A stretch of 64,000 nt of DNA. Source: Georgenia sp. TF02-10. Lineage in GTDB: Bacteria > Actinomycetota > Actinomycetes > Actinomycetales > Actinomycetaceae. Numbering within the stretch: position 1 is the stretch's first letter; the number at the start of each line of letters is the position of its first letter. The position numbers and the translations under genes are program-made. Location of the stretch: the NCBI RefSeq assembly GCF_022759505.1, contig NZ_CP094289.1, positions 2,604,001-2,668,000 on the forward strand, read 5' to 3'. Under the pieces are notes generated by a model, which saw nothing but the letters and a program-made list of their open reading frames with translations, searched no databases and was not told the origin of the DNA. Below, in pieces: positions 52,994 to 61,340 of this stretch.

Positions 52994-53791
52994 GTGGGCG
53001 ACGGTGAGGGACGGACACCGGGGGCGGAGCCGTTCCGGATCCGGTTCGTCCCCGGCGTCACGCCGGACAGGTGGCTGCGCACCTGGGCCCGGCGCATGCC
53101 CGGCAGCCCGCTGGAGGCCGCGCCGGTGACGACCGCCGAGCAGGTCGCGGTGCTGCGCTCCGGCGAGGCGTCGATGTCCCTGGTCCGCCTGCCGGTGGAC
53201 CGGGCCGGCCTGCACGTCATCCCCCTCTACCGCGAGGTGCCGGTGGTGGTGGCCGCCAAGGAGCACCCGGTCGCTGCCTTCGAGGAGGTCGACGTCGCCG
53301 ACCTGGCCGAGGAGCACCTGCTGCAGGACCCGGCCGACGTGCCGGAGTGGCGGGCGGTGGCCCGCGAGGTCCGCGACGGCGGCCGGGCGCCGGTGGCGCC
53401 GATGAGCGTGCCGGCGGCGGTCGAGGTGGCCGCGTCCGGCGCGGGGATCCTCATCCTGCCGATGTCGCTGGCCCGGCTGCACCACCGCCGGGACGTCGTC
53501 CACCGGCCGGTGACCGGCGTCGCCCCGTCCGAGGTGGGCCTGGCCTGGCTGGCCGGCAACGAGGACCCGCGGGTGGAGACGTTCGTCGGCATCGTCCGCG
53601 GGCGGACCGAGCGCAGCTCGCGGGGCAACCAGCCGCCGTCGCCCGCCGCCACCGGGACGACGGCGGGTCGGGAGCAGGCCGCGACGGCGGGTCGGGAGCA
53701 GGCCGGCCGGGCGCCCGCCCGGAGGGCACGGCCGGGACGAGCAGGTCGGCCGGGCGGGCGGGGCGGGCACGGACGAAGGCGCCCCCGCTGA
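52994..53791 (+). CDS. LysR-type substrate-binding domain protein without HTH
   Basis: 265 residues. The visible fold is the effector-binding half of LysR regulators: FRIRFVPGVTPDRWLRTWAR, then LVRLPVDRAGLHVIPLYREVPVVVAAKEHPVAA and a C-terminal ILPMSLARLHHRRDVVHRPVTG. The N-terminal winged helix is absent, and no upstream sequence supplies it. Its C-terminus carries two 8-residue repeats (TAGREQAA, TAGREQAG) and an Arg/Gly-rich tail, not part of the family. GTG start at 52994. Probably binds a small ligand together with the DUF5997 protein encoded on the opposite strand. Confidence 0.8.
   Translation: MGDGEGRTPGAEPFRIRFVPGVTPDRWLRTWARRMPGSPLEAAPVTTAEQVAVLRSGEASMSLVRLPVDRAGLHVIPLYREVPVVVAAKEHPVAAFEEVDVADLAEEHLLQDPADVPEWRAVAREVRDGGRAPVAPMSVPAAVEVAASGAGILILPMSLARLHHRRDVVHRPVTGVAPSEVGLAWLAGNEDPRVETFVGIVRGRTERSSRGNQPPSPAATGTTAGREQAATAGREQAGRAPARRARPGRAGRPGGRGGHGRRRPR
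53659..53704. repeat. 24-bp in-frame repeat, LysR-type gene tail
   Basis: GACGGCGGGTCGGGAGCAGG followed by CC occurs at 53659 and 53683 without a difference, encoding the TAGREQA repeat. Confidence 0.85.
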
Positions 53792-54116
53792 GCCGGCGAC
53801 GGCTGCCCCGAACGGCCGGTCGTCGGGGTCGCCGGCGCCCGGGTCACGGCCGAGATCCTCGGTGGCCCCGAACGTGGTCCGGGTGTGCGTCGGGGTCTAC
53901 GGCGTCGCCGGTCTCGGTGCGGCCGCCCCCTACGTTGATGCGGATGCGCACGCGGACGCGGGGAGGTTGGTGACACGAGCATGGTGGGGTGGTTGGGTTC
54001 GCCGGACGGGATGAGAGCACACCCGCGGGTGTCACCCTGGCGGACGCTGCTCCGACGTTCGGTGCAGATGGCCCACCCGGGCCGTCGGCCCGACCCGACC
54101 GCAGAGGGAGTCCGAC
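53792..54116. other. intergenic region upstream of the YciI/sigma operon
   Basis: 325 bases. The 5' part is GC-rich without a recognisable gene. The 3' part holds a candidate ECF-type promoter at 54030-54056 and the ribosome-binding site GAGGGAG before the YciI gene. Confidence 0.5.
54030..54056 (+). promoter_or_regulatory. candidate ECF sigma promoter of YciI/sigma operon
   Basis: TGTCAC (54030-54035) and CGAC (54053-54056) are 17 bases apart, close to the TGTCGA/CGA(T/C) pattern described for ECF42-type sigma factors. If used by the sigma factor encoded in this operon it would be autoregulated. Confidence 0.4.
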
Positions 54117-54509
54117 ATGAAGTACGTCATCCTGATCCACTCCAACCCCCAGCCGTGGGGCCATCCCACCGGTGACTTCGTCACCGAGAACCGGGCCCTG
54201 CCCGCCGAGCAGCGGGAGGCGATGAACACCGCGTTCGAGGCCCTGCTCACCGAGCTGCAGGAGAAGGGCGAGCTCGTCGGCGACGAGGCGCTCGGCGACC
54301 CGGCCTCGTCGGTGCTGTACCGCTGGCACGACGGCGCGCCGCTGCCCTCCGACGGCCCGTACTCCGAGGCGAAGGAACACCTCGCGGGCTTCTTCCTCAT
54401 CGACGTGGAGAACGTCGAGCGCGCCGAGGAGATCGCCGCGCAGTTCGCCGGCCCCGGCGAGACGATCGAGCTCCGCCCCACCATGTGGCCCGGTGGCGAG
54501 GAGGCGTGA
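54117..54509 (+). CDS. YciI/DGPF-domain protein
   Basis: 130 residues of the YCII-related (DGPF) family, usually found with an ECF42 sigma factor. It begins MKYVILIHSNPQPWGHPTGD, has DGPYSEAKEHLAGFFLIDVEN, the DGPF-like centre, and ends ELRPTMWPGG. A small ferredoxin-like dimer whose ligand is not known; it probably modulates or senses something for the sigma factor. GAGGGAG lies before the ATG. The sigma gene follows within 31 bases. Confidence 0.92.
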   Translation: MKYVILIHSNPQPWGHPTGDFVTENRALPAEQREAMNTAFEALLTELQEKGELVGDEALGDPASSVLYRWHDGAPLPSDGPYSEAKEHLAGFFLIDVENVERAEEIAAQFAGPGETIELRPTMWPGGEEA

Positions 54510-54540
54510 GCGCGGCACCGGCCGGCCGCTGAGCCTCGCC

Positions 54541-55806
54541 ATGCACCCCAACGACGTCGAGGACGTGTGGCGGCACGAGTCGCCGCACGTCCTCGCGGCG
54601 CTGCTGCGCCGGCACGGCGACCTCGCCGACTGCGAGGACGCCGCGCAGGAGGCGGCCGAGGCCGCGGCACGGCAGTGGCCGCGGGACGGCGTGCCGGACA
54701 ACCCACGGGGCTGGCTGGTGCGCGTCGCCTCCCGGCGGCTGATCGACCGGGTCCGCGCCGACCTGGCGCGCGCCGCCCGGGAGGAGGCCGTCGGGCGGCG
54801 CGAGGCGGCCGCGGACCTCGTCCCGGCAGCGGATGCCGGCGTGGACGCGGATGCGGACCGCGACGACTCCCTGCTCCTGCTGCTGCTCTGCTGCCACCCG
54901 AGCCTGAGCCGCCCGTCCCAGGTCGCGCTCACGCTGCGGTCGGTGGCCGGCCTGACCGCCGCGCAGGTCGCGGCCGCCTACCTGGTGCCGGAGCCGACGA
55001 TGAAGCAGCGGCTCGTCCGGGCCCGTGCCACTCTGCGGGAGGCCGGCGCCCGCTTCGAGCTGCCCGGGCCCGAGGCCCTGCCGGCACGGGTCGCGGCCGT
55101 GCTCGACGTCTGCCACCTCATGTTCACCGAGGGCTACACCCGCAGCGGCGGGACCGAGCTGGTCGACACCGCGCTCGCAGAGGAGGCGATCCGGCTCACC
55201 CGGATGCTGCGGACCGCCCTCCCGGACCACGACGAGGTGACCGGTGCCCTGGCGCTCATGCTGCTCACGTCGGCGCGGACCGCCGCACGTGCCGACGCCC
55301 ACGGTGACCTCGTGCCGCTGGCCGAGCAGGACCGCTCGCGCTGGGACGGCGCCCGCATCCGCGAGGGCACGGGCCTGCTCGAGGACGTGCTGCCGCGCGG
55401 CCACGTGGGTCGCTACCAGCTCCAGGCGGCGATCGCCGCGGTGCACGCCGAGGCACCCACCTGGGCGGAGACGGACTGGCTGCAGATCACCCTGCTCTAC
55501 GCGATGCTGGCCGAGGTGGCACCAGGGCCGGCCGTCACGCTGAACCGGGCGGTCGCCGTCGCCATGACCCTCGGCCCCACCGCCGGGCTCGACCTGATCG
55601 CCCCGCTCCTGGCCGACCCGGCGATGGCCCGCCACCACCGCACCCACGCCGTGCACGCGCACCTGCTCGAGATGACCGGCGAGGCGACGGCGGCCGCGGA
55701 GGCGTACGCCCGCGCCGCCAGCCTCACCGCGAGCCTCCCGGAGCAGCGGTACCTGCTCGCGCGCCGACGCGCCCTGACGGGCGGCGAGAGCCCGGACGCA
55801 GGCTAA
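54541..55806 (+). CDS. ECF42-group RNA polymerase sigma factor with TPR-like C-terminus
   Basis: 421 residues, far longer than a simple ECF factor. Region 2 is VEDVWRHESPHVLAALLRRHGDLADCEDAAQEA with NPRGWLVRVASRRLIDRVR, region 4 is LTLRSVAGLTAAQVAAAYLVPEPTMKQRLVRARATLR. After it comes a helical C-terminal domain of about 230 residues (LMFTEGYTRSG, LLYAMLAEVAPGPAVTLNRAVAVAM) typical of ECF42, thought to control activity in place of an anti-sigma factor. The start is ATG 54541 (MHPNDVEDVWRHE); a GTG at 54493 would overlap the YciI gene. Targets are probably few and include its own operon. Confidence 0.92.
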   Translation: MHPNDVEDVWRHESPHVLAALLRRHGDLADCEDAAQEAAEAAARQWPRDGVPDNPRGWLVRVASRRLIDRVRADLARAAREEAVGRREAAADLVPAADAGVDADADRDDSLLLLLLCCHPSLSRPSQVALTLRSVAGLTAAQVAAAYLVPEPTMKQRLVRARATLREAGARFELPGPEALPARVAAVLDVCHLMFTEGYTRSGGTELVDTALAEEAIRLTRMLRTALPDHDEVTGALALMLLTSARTAARADAHGDLVPLAEQDRSRWDGARIREGTGLLEDVLPRGHVGRYQLQAAIAAVHAEAPTWAETDWLQITLLYAMLAEVAPGPAVTLNRAVAVAMTLGPTAGLDLIAPLLADPAMARHHRTHAVHAHLLEMTGEATAAAEAYARAASLTASLPEQRYLLARRRALTGGESPDAG

Positions 55807-55905
55807 GCAACAGCACGGACGCGGGCTCGGCGGGGGCGCGGCCGCCGGCCCGGCGCCGTGCTTCGACGGCTCCCCGCCGCGGGCGGTCCGGCGCGCGCAC
55901 GGCGC

Positions 55906-55975
55906 GCCGGACCGTCACCGCCGGACCGTCACCGCCGGACCGTCACTGCCGGACCGTCACCACCGGACCGTCACC
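55906..55975. repeat. five 14-bp tandem repeats
   Basis: GCCGGACCGTCACC is repeated five times in a row with two substitutions, between the ends of the convergent sigma and nuclease genes. It is the most regular repeat in the window. The unit GGACCGTC cannot pair with itself, so a terminator role is not evident. Confidence 0.9.
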
Positions 55976-55987
55976 GCAGGTGCATCA

Positions 55988-58900
55988 TCACCACCACGGG
56001 AACCAGGGGAACAGCCGCCGGAACAGGTCCCCGAGCCAGCGGAAGAACTCGTCGATCGGCGACGGCGGCTCCTCCGGCGGCTCCTCGTCCCCGGCCACTG
56101 TCACCGGCAGGGTCACCGTGGTGCCGGTGGTCTCGTCGGTGACGACGAGGTCGACCGTCCCCTCCAGGCCCTCCGGGACCGTCACCCGCACCTGGGCCCG
56201 GCCCACCTCGTCGGTGGTGTCGACGATGGTCAGGTCCACCGGGGCGGTGCCCACGGCCGTGCCGCCGAGGGTGATGGTCACCGTCTCCGGCTTCGGCTCG
56301 GTGGTGGAGAACGCCAGCGAGGACAGGTCCACGGCGATCTCCTCGCCCGCCGCGTACTCCGCGGCGGGGTCGGAGACCCAGTTCACCCCGACGGCCCGCT
56401 GCCGGTAGTCCGGGCTGAGGGACCCGAACTCGTCGAGGTAGTCGACCATGGCGGCCAGGTCGGACTGGCCGGTGTCGGCGGTGCCGGTGCCCTCCGCCAG
56501 GGTGGTGAAGTTGTCACCGCCCCCGGCGAGGAAGGAGTTGGCGACCACCGTGTAGGTGGCGGCCGGGTCGAGCGGCTCCCCGTCCAGGGTCACGCTGAGG
56601 ATCCGCTCGCCCACCGGGGCGTCCGGGTCGTAGGTGTAGGACAGCCCCGCGGAGACCCCGAGCTTGAGGAAGGGCCGGGAGGCGCCGGCCGGCTGCCACT
56701 GCTCCTCCAGCACCTGCTCGACCTGCGCCCCGGTCAGGTTGGTGGTCACCAGGGTGTTCGCGAACGGCTGGACCACCGCCGCCTCGCGGTAGGTCACCAC
56801 GCCGTCGCCCTCGCCGGCGGACTCGGCGTAGGTCAGGTCGGCCCGCAGCCCGCCGGGGTTCATCACCGCGAGGTCGGCCTCGGCGTTGGTGCGCTGCGCC
56901 GCCCAGAGGTGGACGTCGGCCACCGCGTTGCCGAGGGTGGACTCCCCGCCGCGGTTCTCCGAGCCGTTGGACTGCCGGGCCCGGTTGAGGTCGGCGGTGA
57001 TCTCCCCGAGCGGGACGGCGCCGAGGACCTCCGCCTGGGCGACGGCCTCGTCGACGATCGCCTGAACCTCCGGGTCGCCCGGGCAGAAGGTCTGCCGGGG
57101 GACGGGCGGGGTCGCGCCGGGGTTGCCCGGCTCGGGCACCAGGTCCACGTTCTCCGCGGTGGAGGCGGTGACCTCGCCGGTGGCGCGGTCGACGGTGAGG
57201 GTCAGGTGCCCCAGCTGCTCGCCGTACTGCCCGGTCTGGGTCACCCACCGGCCGTCGACGTCGTGCACGTAGGCCTGGTGGGTGTGGCCGGAGATGATCG
57301 CGTCGATGCTCTCGTGCGCGCCGGCGACCAGGTCGCCGAACGGGGTGCCGTCGGCCGAGGCGAGGTCGGGGGTGGGGGCGCCGTCGTGCACCAGCACGAC
57401 GACGACGTCGGCCTCGTCGTTGGCCTCGTCCCCGTCGGAGAGCTGGGCGGCGTAGGCGTTGACCGCCTCGCCCATGTCGGTGAAGGTCAGGCCCTCGATC
57501 CCGGCCGGGGAGACCAGGGTGGGCATCTCCTCGGTGATCGCCCCGACGAACCCGACCCGCAGCCCGCCGACCTCCTCGATGTGGTACGGGTCGTAGACCG
57601 GGGCGCCGGCGTCGTCGACGATGTTCGCCGCGATGTAGGGGAAGTCCGCGGCGCCGAGCACCCGGTTCTCCACGTCGGCCCGGCCGCGGTCGAACTCGTG
57701 GTTGCCGAACGCCGAGACGTCCAGCCCGATCGCGTTGAGCACGTCCAGGGTCGGCTGGTCCTGCTGGACGAAGGACGTGAAGGTCGAGGCGCCGATGTTG
57801 TCCCCGGCGGAGACGAACAGGGTGTTGGGGTTCTCGGCGCGGAAGTGGTCGACGGCGCAGGCCAGGACGGCCCCGCCGGCGGACTGCCCGTCCGCCTCGA
57901 TCCGGCCGTGGAAGTCGTTGATCGACAGCAGCGAGATGTCCACCGTCGGCGCGGCCGCGGGGACGTCGAGGGCGACCAGGATCGGGTTGTGGTCCGAGGA
58001 GCGGAACGGGCTGCCCGGGGTGACGTGCTCGCTGGCGAAGTAGTTGTACCGGGAGTACTCGGCCAGCACCGACTCCTCGGCGTTGATGCCCCAGACGTCG
58101 ACGTCGGCGACGTCCTCGGCGGCGCCGCCGCTGACGAACACGTGGTCCAGCGAGCCGACCTTGCCGTCGTAGACGTAGGTCGCCTCCTGCCGGCCGGCGT
58201 TGACGTTGGTGTAGCCGGCGGCCTCGAGCACGTCCAGCGGGGACTCCTCGGTGTAGGAGTTGAAGTCCCCGAGGAGCAGGACGTCCTCGGTGTCGGCGTC
58301 GTCGGCCACCTCCTCGGCGAACGCGACCAGCGCGGCGGCCTGGGCCTCCCGCTCGGCGTTGAAGCAGCCCTCGACGGGCTCCGGGTCGCAGTCCCCGCCC
58401 TTGGACTTGAAGTGGTTGGCCACGGCCAGGAAGGTGTAGCCGCTGCCGACGGCGGTGAAGGCCTGGGCGAGCGGCTCCCGGGCGTCGGCGAAGGCCGGGT
58501 CGCCGGTGAGCACCACGGACTCCCCGGCCAGGGCGACGGCGGCCGGCCGGTAGATGAAGGCCGTGCGGATGACGTCCTGCTCGGCCAGGTCGGGCAGCGT
58601 GGCCGGGGACGGGGCGTAGGCCCAGGTGCCGGGGCCGGCGGCGGCGTTGAGCGCCTCGACCAGCGCGGCCAGCGCGGCGTCGCGGTCCTTGCCGAACTTG
58701 GCCGAGTTCTCGATCTCCTCCAGGGAGACGACGTCGGCGCCCAGGGCGTTGATCGCCGCGACGATCTTGTCCTGCTGGCGCTGGAGGTTGGCGGCGTCCC
58801 AGGCCCCGCGGGCGTCGCAGCCGCCGGCGACGGAGATGGGGTTGCCGGCGCGGTCGGTGTAGGGCTCGCAGCCCGGCAGGTCCGCGCCGAGGGTGGTGAA

Positions 58901-60544
58901 GTAGTTGAGCACGTTGAAGGTGGCGACCGTGAGGTCCCCGCCGGTCAGGTCCGGGGCCTGGTTGGCCTCGCGGGTGTTCCCGCCGTCGAAGGTCACCAGG
59001 TCCGCGGCGTTGCCGGTGACCGGGGCGGTGGGCTGGAAGTTCCACTGGAAGCGGTAGTCCAGGACGACCGGCGCGTGGAAGGTCAGCTCCACCCCGGTGC
59101 GGACGTTGGGCTCGCCGGTGAGGTAGGGCACCTGGGCGCTGCTGGCGGTCCGGGCGGACTGGCCGTCGTCGAGGGTGATGGCGCGGGCGGCGTTGTCCGC
59201 GGCGACCTGGTCGAACTCCGGCGTGCCGGGGGCGGCGACGTCGCTCTCCTGGAGCAGCGGCCGGCCGACCCCGCCGGGGTAGGCGCCGTCCTGCTCGGCG
59301 GCGTAGGCCAGGGTCACCGAGCCGAAGGCGCTGGTGCCGAACCCGCCCAGGGCGTAGGTGTCGGAGACGACGTAGCCGGGCTCGGGCAGGACGAGCATGC
59401 CCTCGAAGGCCTCGCGGCGGTCCTCGGTGCGGGGCAGCGCGAACGGCACCGGCTTGACCGCCTCGGCGGGCTCGTCGAGGGTGACGGCGCCGCCGGCCCC
59501 GACGGTGATCTCGGTGAGCCCGTTGAACTCGGTGACCTGGCCGGTGACCTGGACCAGGTCGCCGGGCTCGACGGCGCCGACGGTGGCGGCGGAGAAGACG
59601 AAGACGGCGTCCGAGGCGGTGCGCCCGGCCAGGTCGGTGTCGCCGCCGGTGCCGGGGGTCTGCAGGTAGTAGCCGTCGAGGCCGCCGGTGGGGTAGGCGG
59701 CGGTGACGACGCCGGTGGTGGTGACCGTCTGCCCGACCAGCGGGCTGGCGTCCCCGGTGCCCTGGATCTCGGCGATGGTGTGGGTGTCCTCGCCGGGCTC
59801 GCCCGGCTCCCCCGGGCCGGGGCCGGGGGCGGTGTTGCGGGTGCCGAAGCTGGCGGCGGCCGGCCCGGTCCAGGTGCCCTCGACCCGCTGGAGGGACTGC
59901 CGGGCGGGTGTGCTGCTCGCCTCGGCGACGCCGATGTCGGTGCTGGTCAGCCCGTCGGCCGGGCCGCCGACGGCGGTGAAGGTGCCCTCGTAGGAGAGGA
60001 GCTCGACGACGGCGCCGGTGGCGTCGACGAGCGCGAGGCCGTCCGGGGCGCCGTTCTGGATGCCGTCGCGGGGGTAGTCCTGGACGAGGACGCCGGCCTC
60101 GGGCACGATGCCGGTCAGCGTCTTGGTGTCGTAGGCGGCGCCGGTGCTGCCGTTGTAGAGCACGAGCTGCCAGCCGGTCAGGTCGGTGCCCGCCGGGGCC
60201 TCGACCTCGACCGCCTCGCCGGTGTCGGCGCCGGCGTTGTCGTAGTGCAGCTCGCTGACGAAGACGTCGCCGTCCGGGACGAGCCGGGCGGCGGCGTCGG
60301 CGGGATCCGCGGCTGCGGCGCCGGGGTCGGTGCTGGCCGTGGCAGTGGGAGCCGCGGCGGTGGAGGGCTCGGCCGGCGCACCGGCGGCTGGGTCGGTCGT
60401 GGCGGGCGCAGCGGCGGCCGCGGCCGGGTCCTCGACGTCGGCGAACGCCGGCGCGGTGACCCCGACGCCGGCGAGCGCCACGGTGGTGAGCGCGGCGAGG
60501 GAACGCCAGACGGGCAGGCTTCCCCGGCTCCGGATGAGTGACAT
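55988..60544 (-). CDS. exported ExeM/NucH-type endonuclease fused to 5'-nucleotidase
   Basis: 1518 residues, secreted (signal peptide ending APAFA near residue 34). Order of domains: lamin-tail domain (about 95-225, SELHYDNAGADTGEAVEV), OB-fold/linker (about 245-390), DNase I-like endonuclease/exonuclease/phosphatase domain (about 590-900) with TFNVLNYF, EEIENSAKF, LLGDFNSY and SSDHNPIL, then a 5'-nucleotidase metallophosphatase (about 910-1390) with INDFHGRIEADG, GNHEFDRG, SGHTHQAYV, NPGGLRADL and AGGGDNF. An Ig-like part and an aromatic end (RRLFPWFPWW) close it. It should degrade extracellular DNA to nucleosides and phosphate. ATG at 60544 after AAGGAG. C-terminal anchor not seen. Confidence 0.93.
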   Translation of the reverse strand: MSLIRSRGSLPVWRSLAALTTVALAGVGVTAPAFADVEDPAAAAAAPATTDPAAGAPAEPSTAAAPTATASTDPGAAAADPADAAARLVPDGDVFVSELHYDNAGADTGEAVEVEAPAGTDLTGWQLVLYNGSTGAAYDTKTLTGIVPEAGVLVQDYPRDGIQNGAPDGLALVDATGAVVELLSYEGTFTAVGGPADGLTSTDIGVAEASSTPARQSLQRVEGTWTGPAAASFGTRNTAPGPGPGEPGEPGEDTHTIAEIQGTGDASPLVGQTVTTTGVVTAAYPTGGLDGYYLQTPGTGGDTDLAGRTASDAVFVFSAATVGAVEPGDLVQVTGQVTEFNGLTEITVGAGGAVTLDEPAEAVKPVPFALPRTEDRREAFEGMLVLPEPGYVVSDTYALGGFGTSAFGSVTLAYAAEQDGAYPGGVGRPLLQESDVAAPGTPEFDQVAADNAARAITLDDGQSARTASSAQVPYLTGEPNVRTGVELTFHAPVVLDYRFQWNFQPTAPVTGNAADLVTFDGGNTREANQAPDLTGGDLTVATFNVLNYFTTLGADLPGCEPYTDRAGNPISVAGGCDARGAWDAANLQRQQDKIVAAINALGADVVSLEEIENSAKFGKDRDAALAALVEALNAAAGPGTWAYAPSPATLPDLAEQDVIRTAFIYRPAAVALAGESVVLTGDPAFADAREPLAQAFTAVGSGYTFLAVANHFKSKGGDCDPEPVEGCFNAEREAQAAALVAFAEEVADDADTEDVLLLGDFNSYTEESPLDVLEAAGYTNVNAGRQEATYVYDGKVGSLDHVFVSGGAAEDVADVDVWGINAEESVLAEYSRYNYFASEHVTPGSPFRSSDHNPILVALDVPAAAPTVDISLLSINDFHGRIEADGQSAGGAVLACAVDHFRAENPNTLFVSAGDNIGASTFTSFVQQDQPTLDVLNAIGLDVSAFGNHEFDRGRADVENRVLGAADFPYIAANIVDDAGAPVYDPYHIEEVGGLRVGFVGAITEEMPTLVSPAGIEGLTFTDMGEAVNAYAAQLSDGDEANDEADVVVVLVHDGAPTPDLASADGTPFGDLVAGAHESIDAIISGHTHQAYVHDVDGRWVTQTGQYGEQLGHLTLTVDRATGEVTASTAENVDLVPEPGNPGATPPVPRQTFCPGDPEVQAIVDEAVAQAEVLGAVPLGEITADLNRARQSNGSENRGGESTLGNAVADVHLWAAQRTNAEADLAVMNPGGLRADLTYAESAGEGDGVVTYREAAVVQPFANTLVTTNLTGAQVEQVLEEQWQPAGASRPFLKLGVSAGLSYTYDPDAPVGERILSVTLDGEPLDPAATYTVVANSFLAGGGDNFTTLAEGTGTADTGQSDLAAMVDYLDEFGSLSPDYRQRAVGVNWVSDPAAEYAAGEEIAVDLSSLAFSTTEPKPETVTITLGGTAVGTAPVDLTIVDTTDEVGRAQVRVTVPEGLEGTVDLVVTDETTGTTVTLPVTVAGDEEPPEEPPSPIDEFFRWLGDLFRRLFPWFPWW

Positions 60545-60928
60545 GAGACTCCTTGGCCCGTTCCAGCATGTGGTCGCAGCTGCACCGTACTGGTGAGCAC
60601 CCAGATGCGGTAGGGGTCGACGAGACTGACCTACGTCGCTCGCGAGACGGTCGCGTGCCTCAGGTGCGTTCTGCTCGCGAACCGTGGCCGCGGTGGTGGG
60701 CTGGCCGGGGTCGGTGGGTCGTCGGTGGGTTCCCCGCCCAGCACCAGGGGATGGCCCCCGCCCCGAGAGATCCTTGCCCCGTTCCTGGCCGTGACCCGGG
60801 CCGCCCGCTACCGGCGGCAAGAGTGGCCACCCGGCCATCCCGGACCCTGCGCAGCGAGCCGCCCAACCGGTTCACGAACGCGGCCGGGACCCCGCCCCGA
60901 GTTCTTCCGGGTCGACCTGGTCTCCGCC
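60545..60928. other. intergenic stretch
   Basis: 384 bases upstream of the nuclease gene; contains its promoter in principle, but no boxes stand out. Open frames here are short, out of step with the local codon bias and lack ribosome-binding sites. Confidence 0.5.
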
Positions 60929-61291
60929 CTAACGCCTCGGAGGTGCGGCTCCGGTGCGGGCTCTGGGCTCGTCGCCGGCCACCGTGGCGAGCGCCGCGAT
61001 GACGAGCACGACGCCCGGCGCAAGGAAGTAGAAGCCGGTGCCCAGCCCTGTCACCAGTCCCCAGGCGATGACGACGATGGCAGCGAGATAGGTCGCGGCG
61101 GCCGCTCGGTGGTGGCGGAGGGTGAGCACCAGGACGGGAGCTGCCGCCAGGATCGGAATCCCGGCGAGGACGAGCGTGAACGCCCCGCCGTCCTCCCCGG
61201 AGATGACGCCGACGACGACCGCAACGACGATGGTGGCGGCCGCGGCCACGACGCGGAGTCCCGCGATGGGGCTTCTCGCGACCCGTTGCAT
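60929..61291 (-). CDS. small hypothetical membrane protein
   Basis: 120 residues with four predicted helices (VVAAAATIVVAVVVGVISG, FTLVLAGIPILAAAPVLVLTL, ATYLAAIVVIAWGLVTGLG, FLAPGVVLVIAALATVAG) and a short Arg/Pro-rich tail. No known domain. The ATG at 61291 begins QRVARSPIAGLR. It sits 49 bases after the APC permease gene on the same strand and could share its transcript. Function not assigned. Confidence 0.6.
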   Translation of the reverse strand: MQRVARSPIAGLRVVAAAATIVVAVVVGVISGEDGGAFTLVLAGIPILAAAPVLVLTLRHHRAAAATYLAAIVVIAWGLVTGLGTGFYFLAPGVVLVIAALATVAGDEPRARTGAAPPRR

Positions 61292-61340
61292 CGTGCCCAG
61301 CCTCTCTGCCGATGAGCACCCGGGGGTCTGGCCGGCGGCC

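Noticed and set aside
60553-60928. Small genes between the nuclease and the membrane-protein gene
   Set aside because: Open frames without ribosome-binding sites, with no homology recognised and antisense-like composition.
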